From Cydia pomonella (lineage: Eukaryota; Arthropoda; Insecta; Lepidoptera; Tortricidae), in NCBI RefSeq assembly GCF_033807575.1, contig NC_084723.1, forward strand, positions 2,051,247-2,115,246: a stretch of DNA of 64,000 bases. Direction: 5' to 3'. A program made the position numbers and the translations under genes. Shown here piece by piece: positions 1-9,875 of this stretch. Numbering within the stretch: position 1 is the stretch's first letter; every line of letters begins with the position of its first letter. The notes under the pieces are model-generated. The model saw only the letters and a program-made list of their open reading frames with translations, ran no database searches and had not been told where the DNA came from.

Positions 1-153
1 ACTAGGCGAGAACTGAGACACCAGCGCGCTGTTTTCCCACCTTCGTCACCGGGCATGACATTCTCCTGCCCGCCATGCGGTCGCGGCTGCCGCTCTCGAA
101 TTGGACTTACTAGTCATTTACGTAAGTGCCGCAATGTTATGGGCGCTGTTTAA
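1..153 (+). pseudogene. LINE ORF2 C-terminal end with C2H2-type zinc finger (cut by window edge)
   Basis: Frame 1 is open from the first base to TAA at 151-153 and gives the last 50 residues of a protein. Residues 23-43 form a zinc-finger-like unit (CPPCGRGCRSRIGLTSHLRK then C) with paired cysteines and a His/Cys pair. The 'CRSRIGL-SH' block is a common C-terminal finger of insect non-LTR retrotransposon ORF2 proteins, thought to bind nucleic acid. The upstream RT and endonuclease parts lie outside the window, so intactness cannot be judged. Confidence 0.65.
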
Positions 154-539
154 ACCATCATTTAATTGATGTTAAAGGCCAATGATGATGAGGCTCTCCG
201 AAAAATGACGCGCGAGTGATTAACAGTAACAATAGTATCCTGAAAACGTTGGCAGGTAAGATAGATGCACCATTACTCAAGCATTAGAATAGTCTGCATG
301 TGGCAGCAACAGATGCTGAGAAATGGTGCATCTAGATTGCCTAGATTTTATTTTATTTTATTATAATACTTTTTGTGTTGTCTTAATGTGCCATGTCTGT
401 GTGTGTTTTAAGTTATTTGTAAATTCTATGTCACTAACCCTAATTTATTTTTAAGATTCTCTGTACTGTACTAACACTATATGGATCTTCATGGATTCGA
501 AACAAATAAATAATAATAAAAAATAACAATAAATTAACT
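154..539 (+). mobile_element. LINE 3' UTR, probably two abutting tails
   Basis: This follows the stop codon of the zinc-finger fragment. From about 355 on it resembles the tail at 24560-24690: both hold GTACTAACACTA followed by TATGGAT-like sequence and an A-rich end (AAACAAATAAATAATAAT). A second LINE 3' end may therefore begin near 355, downstream of or inserted into the first. Confidence 0.45.
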
Positions 540-1252
540 AAAAAGCGGCCAAGTGCGAGTCTGACTCGCGCATGAAGGGTTCCGTACCATTTATGACGTA
601 TTAAAAAAAAATCTACTTACTAGATCTTGTTCAACATTTTACCACTTTGGACACACATTTTACCACTTTGGAAGTGTCTCTCGCGCAAACTATTCAGTTT
701 AGAAAAAAATGATATTAGGAACCTAAATATCATTTTTGAAGACCTATCCATAGATACCCCACACATATGGGTTTGATGAAAAAAAAATTATTTTATTTTA
801 TGTCGTCTTAAAAAAACTACTCACTAGATCTCGTTCAAACCAATTTTCGGTGGAAGTTTGCACGGTAATGTATATCATATATTTTTTTAGATTTTTCATT
901 CTGTTATTTTAGAAGTTACAGGGGGGGGGGACACACATTTTTTCACTTTGGAAGTGTCTCTCGCGCAAACTATTCAGTTTAGAAAAAAATTATATTAGAA
1001 ACCTAAATATCATTTTTGAAGACCTATCCATAGATATCCCACACGTATGGGTTTGAAGAAAATTTTTTTTTTTTTACAAAAGAGAGTTTTGACAAAACCA
1101 ATCTGTATATATATACATTCAAACAAAAAAATAATTTTCAAAATCGGTTCAGAAATGACGGAGTTATGGAGTAACAAACATTAAAAAAAAAAACAAAAAA
1201 AAAAACATACAACCGAATTGATAACCTCCTCTTTTGAAATCTTGAAGTCGGT
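540..1252. mobile_element. Dispersed 'GCGAGTC-GACTCGCGC' repeat with internal duplication
   Basis: It starts with AAGTGCGAGTCTGACTCGCG and GGGTTCCGTACCATT, the same edge seen at 39273-39320 and, weaker, at 10575-10620. A block of about 138 bp (TACCACTTTGG / TCTCTCGCGCAAACTATTCAG / GACCTATCCATAGATA) occurs twice, at 651-788 and 931-1068. The right part, 1075-1250, holds AAATCGG-TCAGAAATGACGGAGTTATG, shared with 37786-37925 and in part with 53375-53440. The class of this family is not clear from sequence alone. Confidence 0.55.
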
Positions 1253-1642
1253 TAACAATTAAGACCGATTTCAGAAAACTTTGACATTTTAGTCTCTAAA
1301 TGCAGTTAAGAATACACCTTTAAAATCTGTCGTGTTATTCGAGGCATTCGAGCCCTCGATGTACGAGTATACGCACGGTAGAATATTAACAAAATGACGT
1401 AATTATGATGTCACAATATAAGTTTGAGTTGGCCTCAGTATTACAACAAGTGATCTTAAATAAATAATTATTTTTAGTTAGAAAAAAAAAATAGTTTTAT
1501 GTGATTAAGATTTTTTGAATGTATAATAAAACACACATTTAGGTACTGTAAACATTATAAAATTGTTATATATTAATAATTAGTTTTTAAGGATAACTAA
1601 CAAAATAGTATGGGCTCTGTCTGAAATAAATGTTTTTTATTT
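1253..1642. other. AT-rich DNA, no recognised feature
   Basis: No convincing ORF, splice-flanked exon or repeat edge is seen. Confidence 0.4.
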
Positions 1643-1902
1643 AATAAATAAATAAATATTATAGGACGTTATTACACAAACTGACTAAGCCCCACAGTAA
1701 GCTCAATAAGGTTTGTGTTGTGGGTACTTAGACAACGACATATATAATATATAAATATGTACTTAAATACATAGAAAACACCCATGACTCAGAAATAAAT
1801 ATACATTCTCGTCACACAAATAAATGCCCTTACCAGGATTTGAACCCGGGACCATCGGCTTCATAGGCAGGGTCACTACCCACTAGGCCAAACAGGTCGT
1901 CA
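1643..1902 (-). mobile_element. tRNA-derived SINE, family S, copy 1
   Basis: Read on the minus strand it begins with GACGACCTG, then a pol III A-box-like block (TGGCCTAGTGGGTAG) and a B-box-like block (GGGTTCAAATCC), a body and an A/T-rich tail (AAATAAATAAATAAA). Head and boxes derive from a tRNA, but the acceptor stem is not preserved, so this is not a tRNA gene. Confidence 0.85.
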
Positions 1903-1944
1903 AATCTTAAGCCTAAGCCTTAAGGCTTAAACTACGTCGTCAAA

Positions 1945-2058
1945 ATGATATTTATATTTTAAGATTTTTATTATTGTATGTATGTTAGTCTGTAAGGTAT
2001 GTATATATGGGCCATAGTTGCCTGAAAATAAATGATATTTAATTTAATTTAATTTAAG
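1945..2058 (+). mobile_element. LINE-like 3' tail, forward copy
   Basis: It holds TTATTATTGTATGTATGTTAG, then GTTGCCTGAAAATAAATGAT, ending in a (TTTAA)n run. An inverted relative lies at 2352-2445. GCCTGAAAATAAATG with an AATAAA signal is typical of a retrotransposon 3' end. The clade is not assignable. Confidence 0.5.
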
Positions 2059-2351
2059 GATTTAAGCATTCTAAACAACCATTTGGTATTTTAAACAGGG
2101 CAAAACCCAACGTTTGATTTTAATCTTTAAATTCCAAGCACGTGTCGGATTTTATTTGACGTTTCCAGCGGATAAGCCCAGTCCACGACACGTCGGATAG
2201 CGACGTGGAAATTGGCACTATTTAGTCCGAGAATATTATTATTTTTTCCTTGCAAATATAGTGTTCGTTGCATTTGCCTTTGATTTAAACGTATAAAATA
2301 ATAATATAAAAACTAGAATTTTGCATTTACCTATTCTTACGAGAGTAAAAA

Positions 2352-2445
2352 TTAAATTTAATATCATTTTATTTTCAGGCAACTTAGGCCCATATAAACA
2401 TATTACCTTACAAATTAACATACATACAATAATAAAAATTGTACT
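2352..2445 (-). mobile_element. LINE-like 3' tail, inverted copy
   Basis: On the minus strand it reads ATTATTGTATGTATGTTAA ... GTTGCCTGAAAATAAAATGA, matching 1945-2058 in the opposite direction. The two tails face each other about 300 bp apart; the DNA between them (2059-2351) shows no other feature. Confidence 0.5.
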
Positions 2446-2464
2446 GTACCTTTGTATTGTACCT

Positions 2465-3160
2465 TTATTTACATTTTACTGTAATTCTTATTAATTGTTT
2501 TATAAATAAATAATAATAAAAATCTTTAAATCGTTTTGGCGACGCAGTTTTCTGTTGCGCCACCTGTTTTGGTGCGGGATTTGGCAGATTCCCACGAAAC
2601 CGCCGAAATATCACACCCTTCAGCCATAGGTTCGCGATGGTTTCCAGCAGCGACCGCGGCACGCGCACTACAAACGAGCTGAACTGCACGTAATGCTACG
2701 ATCGCAGCTGGAATACTTTTAGATGGGGTTGGGTAACGATCGGTAGCGAAGAGCTGGCCTACACCAGCCACACACACCGTCCCCCAAAAGACGGCCAACT
2801 GACCTCCCCACCGGTCAGTGGGGAGCGACCCGCGACAGCCGCCGCAGCCGGAAGGCGGAAGCGGCCCCTCATACCCCCCCTGACGGGGGGGGTATCGAAC
2901 GAAATCCAGTCCATACTTTTAGCTCGTAACGGATCTTCTTGCGGACATATTTCACCACATCTTCTACCGAGGCGGAAACATGCAGGCGCGATACATATAA
3001 GCGCCGTAGAAGGAATATCCGGTTCTGCAGTGCCACATTGGCTCTTACGGGGCGCCTTGCGCAGCCTCCTCTCCTTCGATGCCTGTATGAATCCTTTCTT
3101 GGCGCGGGGTGGCTTCTCATCACGAGAAACATGTTCAGGCACTCCTGACGGAAAATTCAG
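2465..3160 (-). pseudogene. Non-LTR retrotransposon ORF1 (gag-like) remnant, interrupted
   Basis: Two minus-strand stretches look like one protein in pieces. About 2870-3132 gives 'YVSRLHVSASVEDVVKYVRK', and 2465-2689 gives 'SSFVVRVPRSLLETIANLW' then 'KGVIFRRFRGNLPNP'. This is the layout of the RRM-like C-terminal domain of insect LINE ORF1 proteins (Jockey/RTE-like). Between them lies a GC-rich segment (about 2700-2895) with C7/G8 runs that does not fit the domain and looks inserted. Frames differ between the parts, so it is dead. An A-rich run follows on the plus strand at 3162-3180. The family call is from memory of the domain pattern. Confidence 0.5.
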
Positions 3161-3182
3161 CCAAAAAAAAAACAAAAAAAAG

Positions 3183-3880
3183 CCAGGAAATTAGAAAGGA
3201 ACAAAACATTAGGCGCGTCGCGAATATCTTGCGACGGAAAATTTCGCGATCACGCGGGTTTTAAAGTTTTTTCTCAATATCTCTGAAACTTATGTACTTA
3301 CTACTGTTTATAATTTTGCTAATCAAATCCCTCAGCTATATAATTAGCTATTTTATTCTAAAATTTAACTGTTATTGTATGCAGAGTAACGCTGAACTGA
3401 AAATAATGAAAATTTGCAGCCATATGTAAGTCGAGTGACAATGCAATATTATGGTATGGTATGGTATGGTAACGCTGTTAACTTTTTTGGGGCAAAACTG
3501 TCCGACGCAATAACTGTTTCGGTTTACTACAATATATTGTTAAATTAGAATCGACAACCTGTTATCCCCACCACAATATATACATGTCCATATTCTAGGC
3601 AAGCTAGGTGCTTTTCACTCGACAGCGCAAATTCTCCGTATTCAGGACAAACCGCAGAGTAGCTATGTCGCCTTTATTCGAAGCATATTCCGCAGAATTC
3701 TGCTACGAGTACAATTTGGCACAACTGTTGACAAAACGAAAATACCGACACGACGTGCCGTTAAATGTTGAGGCATTTAAAGGTATTGTTCAGATTTAAG
3801 GTTACCTTCTGCAATATTCTATACTGTAGCTGTAATGCTGGTGCAGTCTAAATCCGAACGTCACCTTTACTTGGTCCTTA
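3183..3880. other. AT-rich DNA with short (ATGGT)n run
   Basis: No gene is seen. A pentanucleotide run (ATGGT, about four units) lies at 3452-3472. The open frame at 3608-3799 has no family likeness or splice context that I can recognise. Confidence 0.4.
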
Positions 3881-3934
3881 GTTGATCCCTTGTTTTACCG
3901 CATATGCAACCATATATGGCAGTTATAATATTCA

Positions 3935-4040
3935 ACTCCATACAATACAATACAATACATTACAATACAATACAATACATTACAATACAATACAATACCA
4001 TACCATACCATACCATACGATACGATACAATACAATGCAA
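3935..4040. repeat. Pentanucleotide microsatellite (TACAA / TACCA / TACGA)
   Basis: About twenty 5-bp units, mostly ATACA with interspersed ATACC and ATACG blocks, grouped by variant (TACAA, then TACCA, then TACGA, then TACAA). The open frame across it only reflects the repeat. Confidence 0.9.
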
Positions 4041-4300
4041 TACAAATCATTTTTATTGCAGAACCTCAGACTAAAAATGTACACGGAAACACATATAATA
4101 ATTACATGAAGCTATACAACAGGCGGCCTTATTGCTACAGACAACCTTTAGGTAGTGGACAAATGAAACTCCTAATTTAACTAATTAAGAGGTGCAAAAA
4201 AATAAATTAAAACTAAATAGCAGTAAAGAAAATACCTTTAAAATTAGAGTCTACGACAATAAGACAATAAAATACAATACATAATACTTCCGGCGAACTC
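4041..4300 (-). mobile_element. LINE 3' UTR, family T, copy 1
   Basis: It shares a colinear series of blocks with 52842-53105: TTTTATTGCAGAACCTCAGA, GGAAACACATATAATA, ACAACCTTTAGGTAGTGGA, TTTAACTAATTA-GAGGTGC. Read on the minus strand, the end is TGCAATAAAAATGATTTG, an AATAAA-type terminus, so the element points left. Confidence 0.6.
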
Positions 4301-4588
4301 TTCAAGAAATTGAAATTTAATTTAATTTAATTAATGCATTACATGTCATTTGCGGTAGCAATACAGTCGGCAGTAACGTCGCGCTGCAATACTGCTGCAG
4401 TAATGCAGGTGCAGTCTGAAACCGAACGCTACCAACATATTACCTATTCCTTGCTGACTACTAAACGGCTCAATATTTGAGGAACTCTTAAGTATAAAGT
4501 ACGCGGACGGTAAACTTTAGCAATGTTGACACAGTATCTGCATACTTTTACCAACTTTCTACTGTTATTCGCAAATTCCTACTTCTAT

Positions 4589-4724
4589 ATGTGACGTTCC
4601 ACGGTAAAGGGACCTTATGGAGATCGGCTGTTATTAATAACGTCCTAATACTAATTCTGTGCTAGTTACGCGACGTAAGCACCAACCGCCATAAGATACC
4701 TTTACCCGTGGAACGTCACATATT
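4589..4724. mobile_element. Palindromic MITE, family 'TATGTGACGT', copy 1
   Basis: The terminal inverted repeat begins TATGTGACGTTCCACGG and the right end is CCGTGGAACGTCACATA; inner arms (AAAGGGACCTTATGG / CCATAAGATACCTTT) also pair. A family relative is at 53107-53258. There is no coding capacity. Confidence 0.75.
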
Positions 4725-4896
4725 GACCTACTTATGTTCTTATATAATTGCGCATTTTATTTAGGTACATATTTATTAAGAAATCTGATATAAATAAATA
4801 CCTGGAAACTAAAACTAGATAATATGTTATGCTAATCATGCTATAAAACGATTGTAAAAGTTGTTTTTTTTTTTAATTTCGTCTTAACTTACCAGC

Positions 4897-5117
4897 CTAA
4901 CGCCTACCGCAAATACGTTTGACGTGTTGCCGCTCTGTCGCACTTATAAATTCGTACGTAAGTGTGACAGAGAGGCAACACGTCGAACGTGGTTCGCGGC
5001 AGGCCATCAGAAGGCCTACCGCGAACCACATTCGACGTGTTGCCTCTCTGTCGCACTTGTAATTTCGTACGTAAGCGTAACAGGGAGGCAACACGTCAAA
5101 CGTAGTTCGCGGTAGGC
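4897..5117. mobile_element. Two tandem palindromic MITE hairpins
   Basis: Unit 1 (about 4902-5008) and unit 2 (about 5009-5117) each read GCCTACCGC-AA-C ... GACGTGTTGCC-CTCTGTCGCACTT, a central loop with TTCGTACGTAAG, then the reverse complement. They abut directly, giving four inverted arms of about 50 bp. Overlapping open frames on both strands are palindrome shadows. Confidence 0.8.
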
Positions 5118-5130
5118 CATCAGAGCATCA

Positions 5131-5243
5131 GTGTTGGCCGAAACGTTATAAATTGAACCGTAAACTGTAACCGTCCGTTACGGTTACGGTTCAATTAGTA
5201 ATGGTTAGTGGTCAATTATAATTAACGTTCGACCAACACTGCA
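5131..5243. mobile_element. Palindromic MITE, family 'AGTGTTGGCCGAA', copy 1
   Basis: Ends are AGTGTTGGCCGAAACGTTA and TTAACGTTCGACCAACACT; inner arms hold ATTGAACCGTAAAC and its complement GTTACGGTTCAAT. A near relative lies at 62853-62981, 57 kb away. No target-site duplication could be fixed. Confidence 0.75.
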
Positions 5244-5499
5244 GAGCGTAGTTAACTTTTGTATTTTTTTTTCATCGGCAATGAATACATTGCCATACAT
5301 ACATAAATACATTCATATTTACATTCGAAATATCGTGACGTGACATTATGATGTGACGTCAGTAAATGTGACGTTTTGATATAATACAAAGTAGGTGATA
5401 CATTACTACGCTGGATTCTTTTAGGAAAAAAAAATAGATTTTTTATAATATCTATGAAAATATTTAATAGCGCTAAGATCGCTCTACAGGTTCAAAAAC

Positions 5500-6255
5500 T
5501 TCTTGCTAATAAGCACGGACCCTGCTCGTTCAAGCTCTTGTACTTGCCAATATCGATTACGCTGATGTGTGCTACTCCAATATCGTTCATACTTCACTTA
5601 ACAAACTGGACAGACTGCTTAACAACTGCATTAGGTTCATATTTTGCCTTAGGAAGTTCGATCACGTATTTATTTATCGTTAGAAACTTAATTGGCTTCC
5701 TATATTAGCGTAGATCTTTGAGACTGTTAAGTACACTTTACTTTTTCTTTTTGATCCAAGTACACCCGAATATCTAAGATCCAAATTTAAATTTGTTACT
5801 GCTCACCCTAGTGGTGTTCTTCGTACCTCCCGTAGCCTTAAGCTTTCCATTCCCTCTCATCGCACCGGTTTCCTGACCTATTCCTATACTGTTCAGGCGA
5901 TACGCCTGTGGAACCTTCCGCTCAATATCAGAAAAGCTCAAAGTAAATTCACTTTCAAGCGCATGTTGCGCAAGCATCTATCTGACGGATGTAAGTAATG
6001 TTTCTCAGTAGGTACATGTATATATGTAGATATTTATGTAAGTATATATTTAAGTTTATTATTTCATTATATTATATTAATTAGTAGGTATTTAATTTGT
6101 AAATAGTAGGTAGTGATATCTTATTCTCAAGTACAAAGCTTGCACCTAACAAAAGTCTCTTTTTGACCCAGTGGTTGACTGGTAGAGAATGCCTTAAGGC
6201 ATTAAGTCCATCATTTATACTTAATATTTTATGTACAATAAAGTATAAATAAATA
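5500..6255 (+). pseudogene. LINE reverse transcriptase C-terminal remnant with 3' UTR
   Basis: A broken plus-strand frame reads 'VLANIDYADVCYSNIVHTSL', then 'LDRLLNNCIRFIFCLRKFDH', 'KLNWLPI' and 'TPEYL', then 'YTVQAIRLWNLPLNIR' before a stop near 5997. This is the thumb/C-terminal region of Jockey/CR1-like RTs ('LDRLLNNCIRFI', 'WNxLP'). In-frame stops occur near 5690 and 5709. The 3' UTR ends with GAGAATGCCTTAAGGCATTA and ACAATAAAGTATAAATAAATAAA at about 6255. The same tail recurs at 23905-23992 (+) and 42275-42385 (-). Confidence 0.75.
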
Positions 6256-6999
6256 AAAAAAATGCATACCGGGGCGTAAACTAACTATTCATAGATTATG
6301 TGGTCGTAAGTAACAAAAATGCACCTAATTTTATACCTACCTTAGTAAAATAAAACAACAAAACATTGCAACTTTTACTCTACCCTACTAATTCGCATAA
6401 CTCCATGTCGTCCCATAGAAAGCCCCGAAAACAAAAGAAGGTCATACATTAGTCGACCAAGAAGGTAGCATGACATGATTTATGTGGTCAAATGCTTGTT
6501 CGGACAATTCTGTTGGCACCAATTCTTTGCGTGAATGATGGCGCTGTTTTTACACGCTTTTACTTAGCTTCTTCGTATGTTTATTTATTTGTTTATGGCT
6601 TTGACATAGGAGTAATGCGGTTAAGTATTGTAGCTACTGTTTGATAGATGGCGCTATATGAACGGACATTATGTGGTTCATTCTAGTAACTATTACCTAG
6701 TGTCCGATCGAAAGCTGATTTTTTGCCGACAACGAAACCGAAAGTTTGGCTTTAACTCAGTTTCGGCCAAACTATTATAAATGTGCTAAAATTGATGACA
6801 AAAAAAAGGTAGTTTTTTTTTTAAACACACAGGTTGTATTTTTTTTGGGTCAGTGAGGGCAATTACCAGATCCCGTGCTCCTACGCGAAAACGGTTTTGG
6901 AAGACCTTTCCACGATATCAAATTAATGAAGATTGGCGTTTACAGATTTTGGAAAAAAACATACAAAATACGACGAAAAGGTTATTTTTGACAAACTCT
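6256..6999. other. Unassigned AT-rich DNA
   Basis: Nothing is recognised. The frame at 6853-7125 runs into the duplicated repeat that follows and has no support. Confidence 0.35.
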
Positions 7000-7260
7000 T
7001 TTTTTGGATGCCAATCGATCCCATTCTTATCGAGGTTCAAAAGCTTGTATGGGCCAAAATATATTTACGGCCAGAAAAGCCACAAATCTAGGAAAACTTT
7101 TTCTATACATTTGTATAAGAATTAAACCTTTTTTTTACATGCTTTTTTATGCCAATCGATTCCATTCCTATCCAGTATGAATAGTTTCCTAGAGATCAAC
7201 TTAAGGTGATGTTACTAAAAAGCCACAAATTAAAGAAAACTTTTTCCATACATTTACTTT
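7000..7260. repeat. Imperfect tandem duplication (about 140-bp unit)
   Basis: ATGCCAATCGAT-CCATTC-TATC and GCCACAAAT-TA-GAAAACTTTTT-CATACATTT occur in the same order at 7008-7110 and 7149-7255, separated by a short T-rich spacer. Confidence 0.6.
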
Positions 7261-7389
7261 GAAGAAACGGGACTGTTTCTCTAGTTTTCTCCACCAGGTG
7301 GCTTTTGGACGTCCTAATGATTGTTTGCCTATGTCAATTTCAAAATAAGAGTATTTTTTACCGGGCGATCATTTTCTCGACGCACACAA

Positions 7390-7574
7390 CACAACACACA
7401 ACACTATTGTTGTGTTCCTGTCAGTGAGTAAGGTTGCCAGAGCTCGACGAGGGTGCAGAGTGTCGTGAGCGCGCATATAACTCCTCTGAAGTTGCAGGCG
7501 TACATAAGCTACGGAGACTGCTTACCACCAGGCGGGCCGTATGCTTGTTTGCCACCGACGTAGTATAAAAAAAA
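7390..7574 (+). mobile_element. LINE family A 3' tail
   Basis: This is the characteristic order of the family: TTGTGTTCCTG-C-GTGAGTAAGG, TTGCCAGAGCTC, AACTCCTCTG-AGTTGCAGGCG, GGCGGGCCGTATGCTTGTTTG, CCACCGACGTAGTATAAAAAAA. It is 5' truncated, with no coding sequence left. Confidence 0.8.
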
Positions 7575-7969
7575 TGCTTTAACGATAATCAAATTAATAT
7601 GCAAATGAGTAAAAACATGTAACAATTTTAATATATTCCAATTTCCTAACGCGTTAGCAAATAGTTACTTAAGCAAATGTATGCAGAAAGTTTGCGTGCG
7701 ATGGGACAAGTTCCATCAAGTTACCTGCGCGTTGTTACTTGATTAAATGCTCTCTGATTATAAACGAGCTTGCATTAGAAGAAACTTAAACAATTATACT
7801 AGGTAAACTCCATATAATGCCAAAAGACATCAGTTTTACCCCACCACTAAAAACAGCTGATAAAGTAGTGACACCCTTAATATAGAAAAATTAGAATAGA
7901 ATAAAATATAAATTCATAGACTACTGTGGCCGAAAACGTGAAAAAAAACTGTCCAAAAATTTAATTTAG
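7575..7969. other. Unassigned DNA upstream of an exon candidate
   Basis: No repeat edge or ORF is recognised. The last bases end in AATTTAG, a weak splice acceptor. Confidence 0.35.
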
Positions 7970-8044
7970 CAAGGAGCAAGTACCAGGGCCTCATGAGTTA
8001 CGTGAAGGTATCGCTGCCCAGCCGGGCCGGGACGAGCCGGGCGC
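7970..8044 (+). CDS. Candidate internal or first coding exon (unknown protein)
   Basis: A GC-rich 75-bp island in AT-rich surroundings, bounded by AATTTAG on the left and a near-consensus donor GC|GTAAGTATG on the right. Two frames stay open; one reads RSKYQGLMSYVKVSLPSRAG, including an ATG at about 8002. The acceptor has a poor pyrimidine tract, so it might instead be a first exon starting at that ATG. No family is recognised and no partner exon was found in the window. Exon status is inferred from composition and the donor site only. Confidence 0.35.
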
Positions 8045-8123
8045 GTAAGTATGCTCTCGTATCTTTGTTGTATGTATACTTTTGGTTTGTTTACCTACTT
8101 GATTCTACTAGTTTAAAGTATTA

Positions 8124-8352
8124 TTACAGTACATATGGGGCTACTTTATAGCACTAGTGCGAGAAGTAGCATATTACGTTACTGTGTCGAACATTTAAAG
8201 GGCCATATGTACTGTAAAACGTTGTACGATACATGTGCGAATAGGTAATTCGCAACTCGTGTCGATTTAAAACACTCCCTTCGGTCGTGTTTTAATTTAT
8301 CGCCACTCGTTTCGAATTTCCTATTTTTCGCACTTGTATCGTAATGTACTAT
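8124..8352. mobile_element. MITE family 'ACAGTACAT', copy 1
   Basis: About 229 bp, from TTACAGTACATATGG to TCGTAATGTACTA. The internal blocks GTGTCGAACATTTAAAGGGC and AATTCGCAACTCGTGTCG are near-identical in the copies at 8491-8722 and 46689-46917. The terminal AGTACAT / ATGTACT pair suggests a short TIR. Confidence 0.8.
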
Positions 8353-8374
8353 TTTAGTTGAATCGTAGAAAAAG

Positions 8375-8490
8375 TATTGTATGCAACGTTGTATAAGTAA
8401 GTCAAAACATGCGCGTGGCGCATTCCTTTACAATGTAACCCTCGCCACTCGCCTTTTTGACCCTTCCTATACAACGGTTGCATAAAATAC
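8375..8490. mobile_element. Palindromic MITE between two ACAGTACAT copies
   Basis: Left arm GTATTGTATGCAACGTTGTA, right arm TACAACGGTTGCATAAAATAC, with inner arms AGTCAAAA and TTTTTGACCC. It fills the gap between the two flanking copies almost exactly. Confidence 0.65.
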
Positions 8491-8722
8491 TATTACAGTA
8501 CATATGGTGCTACTTTACCGCACTAGTGCGAAAATTAGCATATTACGTTACTGTGTCGAACATTTAAAGGGCCATATGTACTGTAAAACGTTGTACGATA
8601 CATGTGCAAATAGGTAATTCGCAACTCGTGTCGATTTAAAACACTCCCTTCGGTCGTGTTTTAATTTATCACCACTCGTTTCGAATGTCCTATTTTTCGC
8701 ACTTGTATCGTAATGTACTATT
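8491..8722. mobile_element. MITE family 'ACAGTACAT', copy 2
   Basis: Direct repeat of 8124-8352 with few differences (CTTTACCGC for CTTTATAGC; AAAATTAGC for AGAAGTAGC). The copies are close enough to suggest a local duplication or two recent insertions. Confidence 0.8.
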
Positions 8723-9130
8723 ATGGCTCCCACGTCTTTAACAGTAACCAAACCCGTTGAATAAAACCAATCTGCCTAAAACTCCCCAATTTAAAAACAG
8801 GACACTGCTTAAACATTTAAAACAAAGGAACGTCTAAGCCACCCTAATAAATGGTTCATTAAAAATATAAATGCGGATCAGGACACAAAACCCGACTTAT
8901 CGCGCAATAAATCTGGTCAAAATCTCGAGACAATTCGCCGAGATCTCAGGGCAATATTTGGCCGAGATTTTCGGCTATTTTTAGGATATTGTAGCAGTCT
9001 CTTTCTGAAAGATATCGTGTTAATTAAAATTAAAATATCCCATAAATTATTTCGTGAACGGCTGTTTAAGAGAGCTTGAGGCGGGGTTAGTCTTGCAGCC
9101 ATGAGGATTGCTGGATTACGTTATTTTAAT
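8723..9130. other. Unassigned DNA
   Basis: No gene is seen. GCCGAGAT-TC occurs in both orientations near 8935-8975, a weak palindrome. Confidence 0.35.
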
Positions 9131-9388
9131 AATAAATAATAATAAATATTATAGGACATTATTACACAAATTGACTAAGTCCCACAGTAAGCTCAATAAG
9201 GCTTGTATTGAGGGTACTTAGACAACGATATATATAATATATAAATATGTATAAATACTTAAATACATAGAAAACACCCCTGACTTGGGAACAAATATCC
9301 ATGCTCATCACACGAATAAACGACACGATTTGAACCCGGGACCATCAGCTTCGTAGGCAGGGTCTACTAGGCCAAACCGCGGTCGTCA
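9131..9388 (-). mobile_element. tRNA-derived SINE, family S, copy 2
   Basis: Same head, boxes and tail as copy 1. The tRNA-like part is damaged: the CCTTACCAGG block and part of the A-box region are deleted (GGTCTACTAGGCC). Confidence 0.8.
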
Positions 9389-9610
9389 AAATATTTTAAG
9401 AGTATTTTTTAGTATGAGTTAAAGTTATGCGATTTCCTGTGGATATTATAAAATAAAAAGGGCTTTAGAGCCTAATTTTAAAGATAAGGATAAAAGATTT
9501 ATTCGTGACGAAAACATGTACGAACATATACAGACAACAAAAGGAACGAGGAGATTCACAGGAACTCGCGTTAGAGGACACGGAGTGGAGCAAACGCTGC
9601 ATTCGCCAAT

Positions 9611-9875
9611 AAAATAAATATTATAAATAAATATTATAGGACATTACTACACAAATTGACTTAGCCCCACAGTAAGCTCAAGAAAGCTTGTGTTGTGCTC
9701 AGACAACGATATACATATATAATATATAAATACTTAAATACATAAAAAAACACCCAAGTCTCAGGAACAAATATCCGTGCTCATCACACAAATAAATGCC
9801 CTTACCAGGATTTGAACCAGGGACCATCGGCTTCATAGGCAGGGTCACTACCCACAAGGCTAGGACGGTCGTCAA
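9611..9875 (-). mobile_element. tRNA-derived SINE, family S, copy 3
   Basis: Complete from tail to GACGAC head; the A box is altered (CACAAGGCTAGG). It lies 222 bp from copy 2 in the same orientation. The open frame 9699-9926 is its shadow. Confidence 0.82.

Noticed and set aside
2759..3175. 138-codon minus-strand frame
   Set aside because: It runs through the GC-rich insert in a frame different from the ORF1-like one; the recognisable ORF1 residues lie in the neighbouring frame.
3882..4109. 75-codon frame of Tyr/Thr/Gln/Asn repeats
   Set aside because: It translates the pentanucleotide microsatellite and has no other support.
4897..5115. Two similar frames on opposite strands (about 65 codons each)
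   Set aside because: They mirror each other because the DNA is a double palindrome; a MITE, not genes.
5131..5243. Target-site duplication for the AGTGTTGGCCGAA MITE (CAGAGC on both sides)
   Set aside because: CAGAGC is near both ends but at different distances from the TIR edges, so it is not a true duplication.
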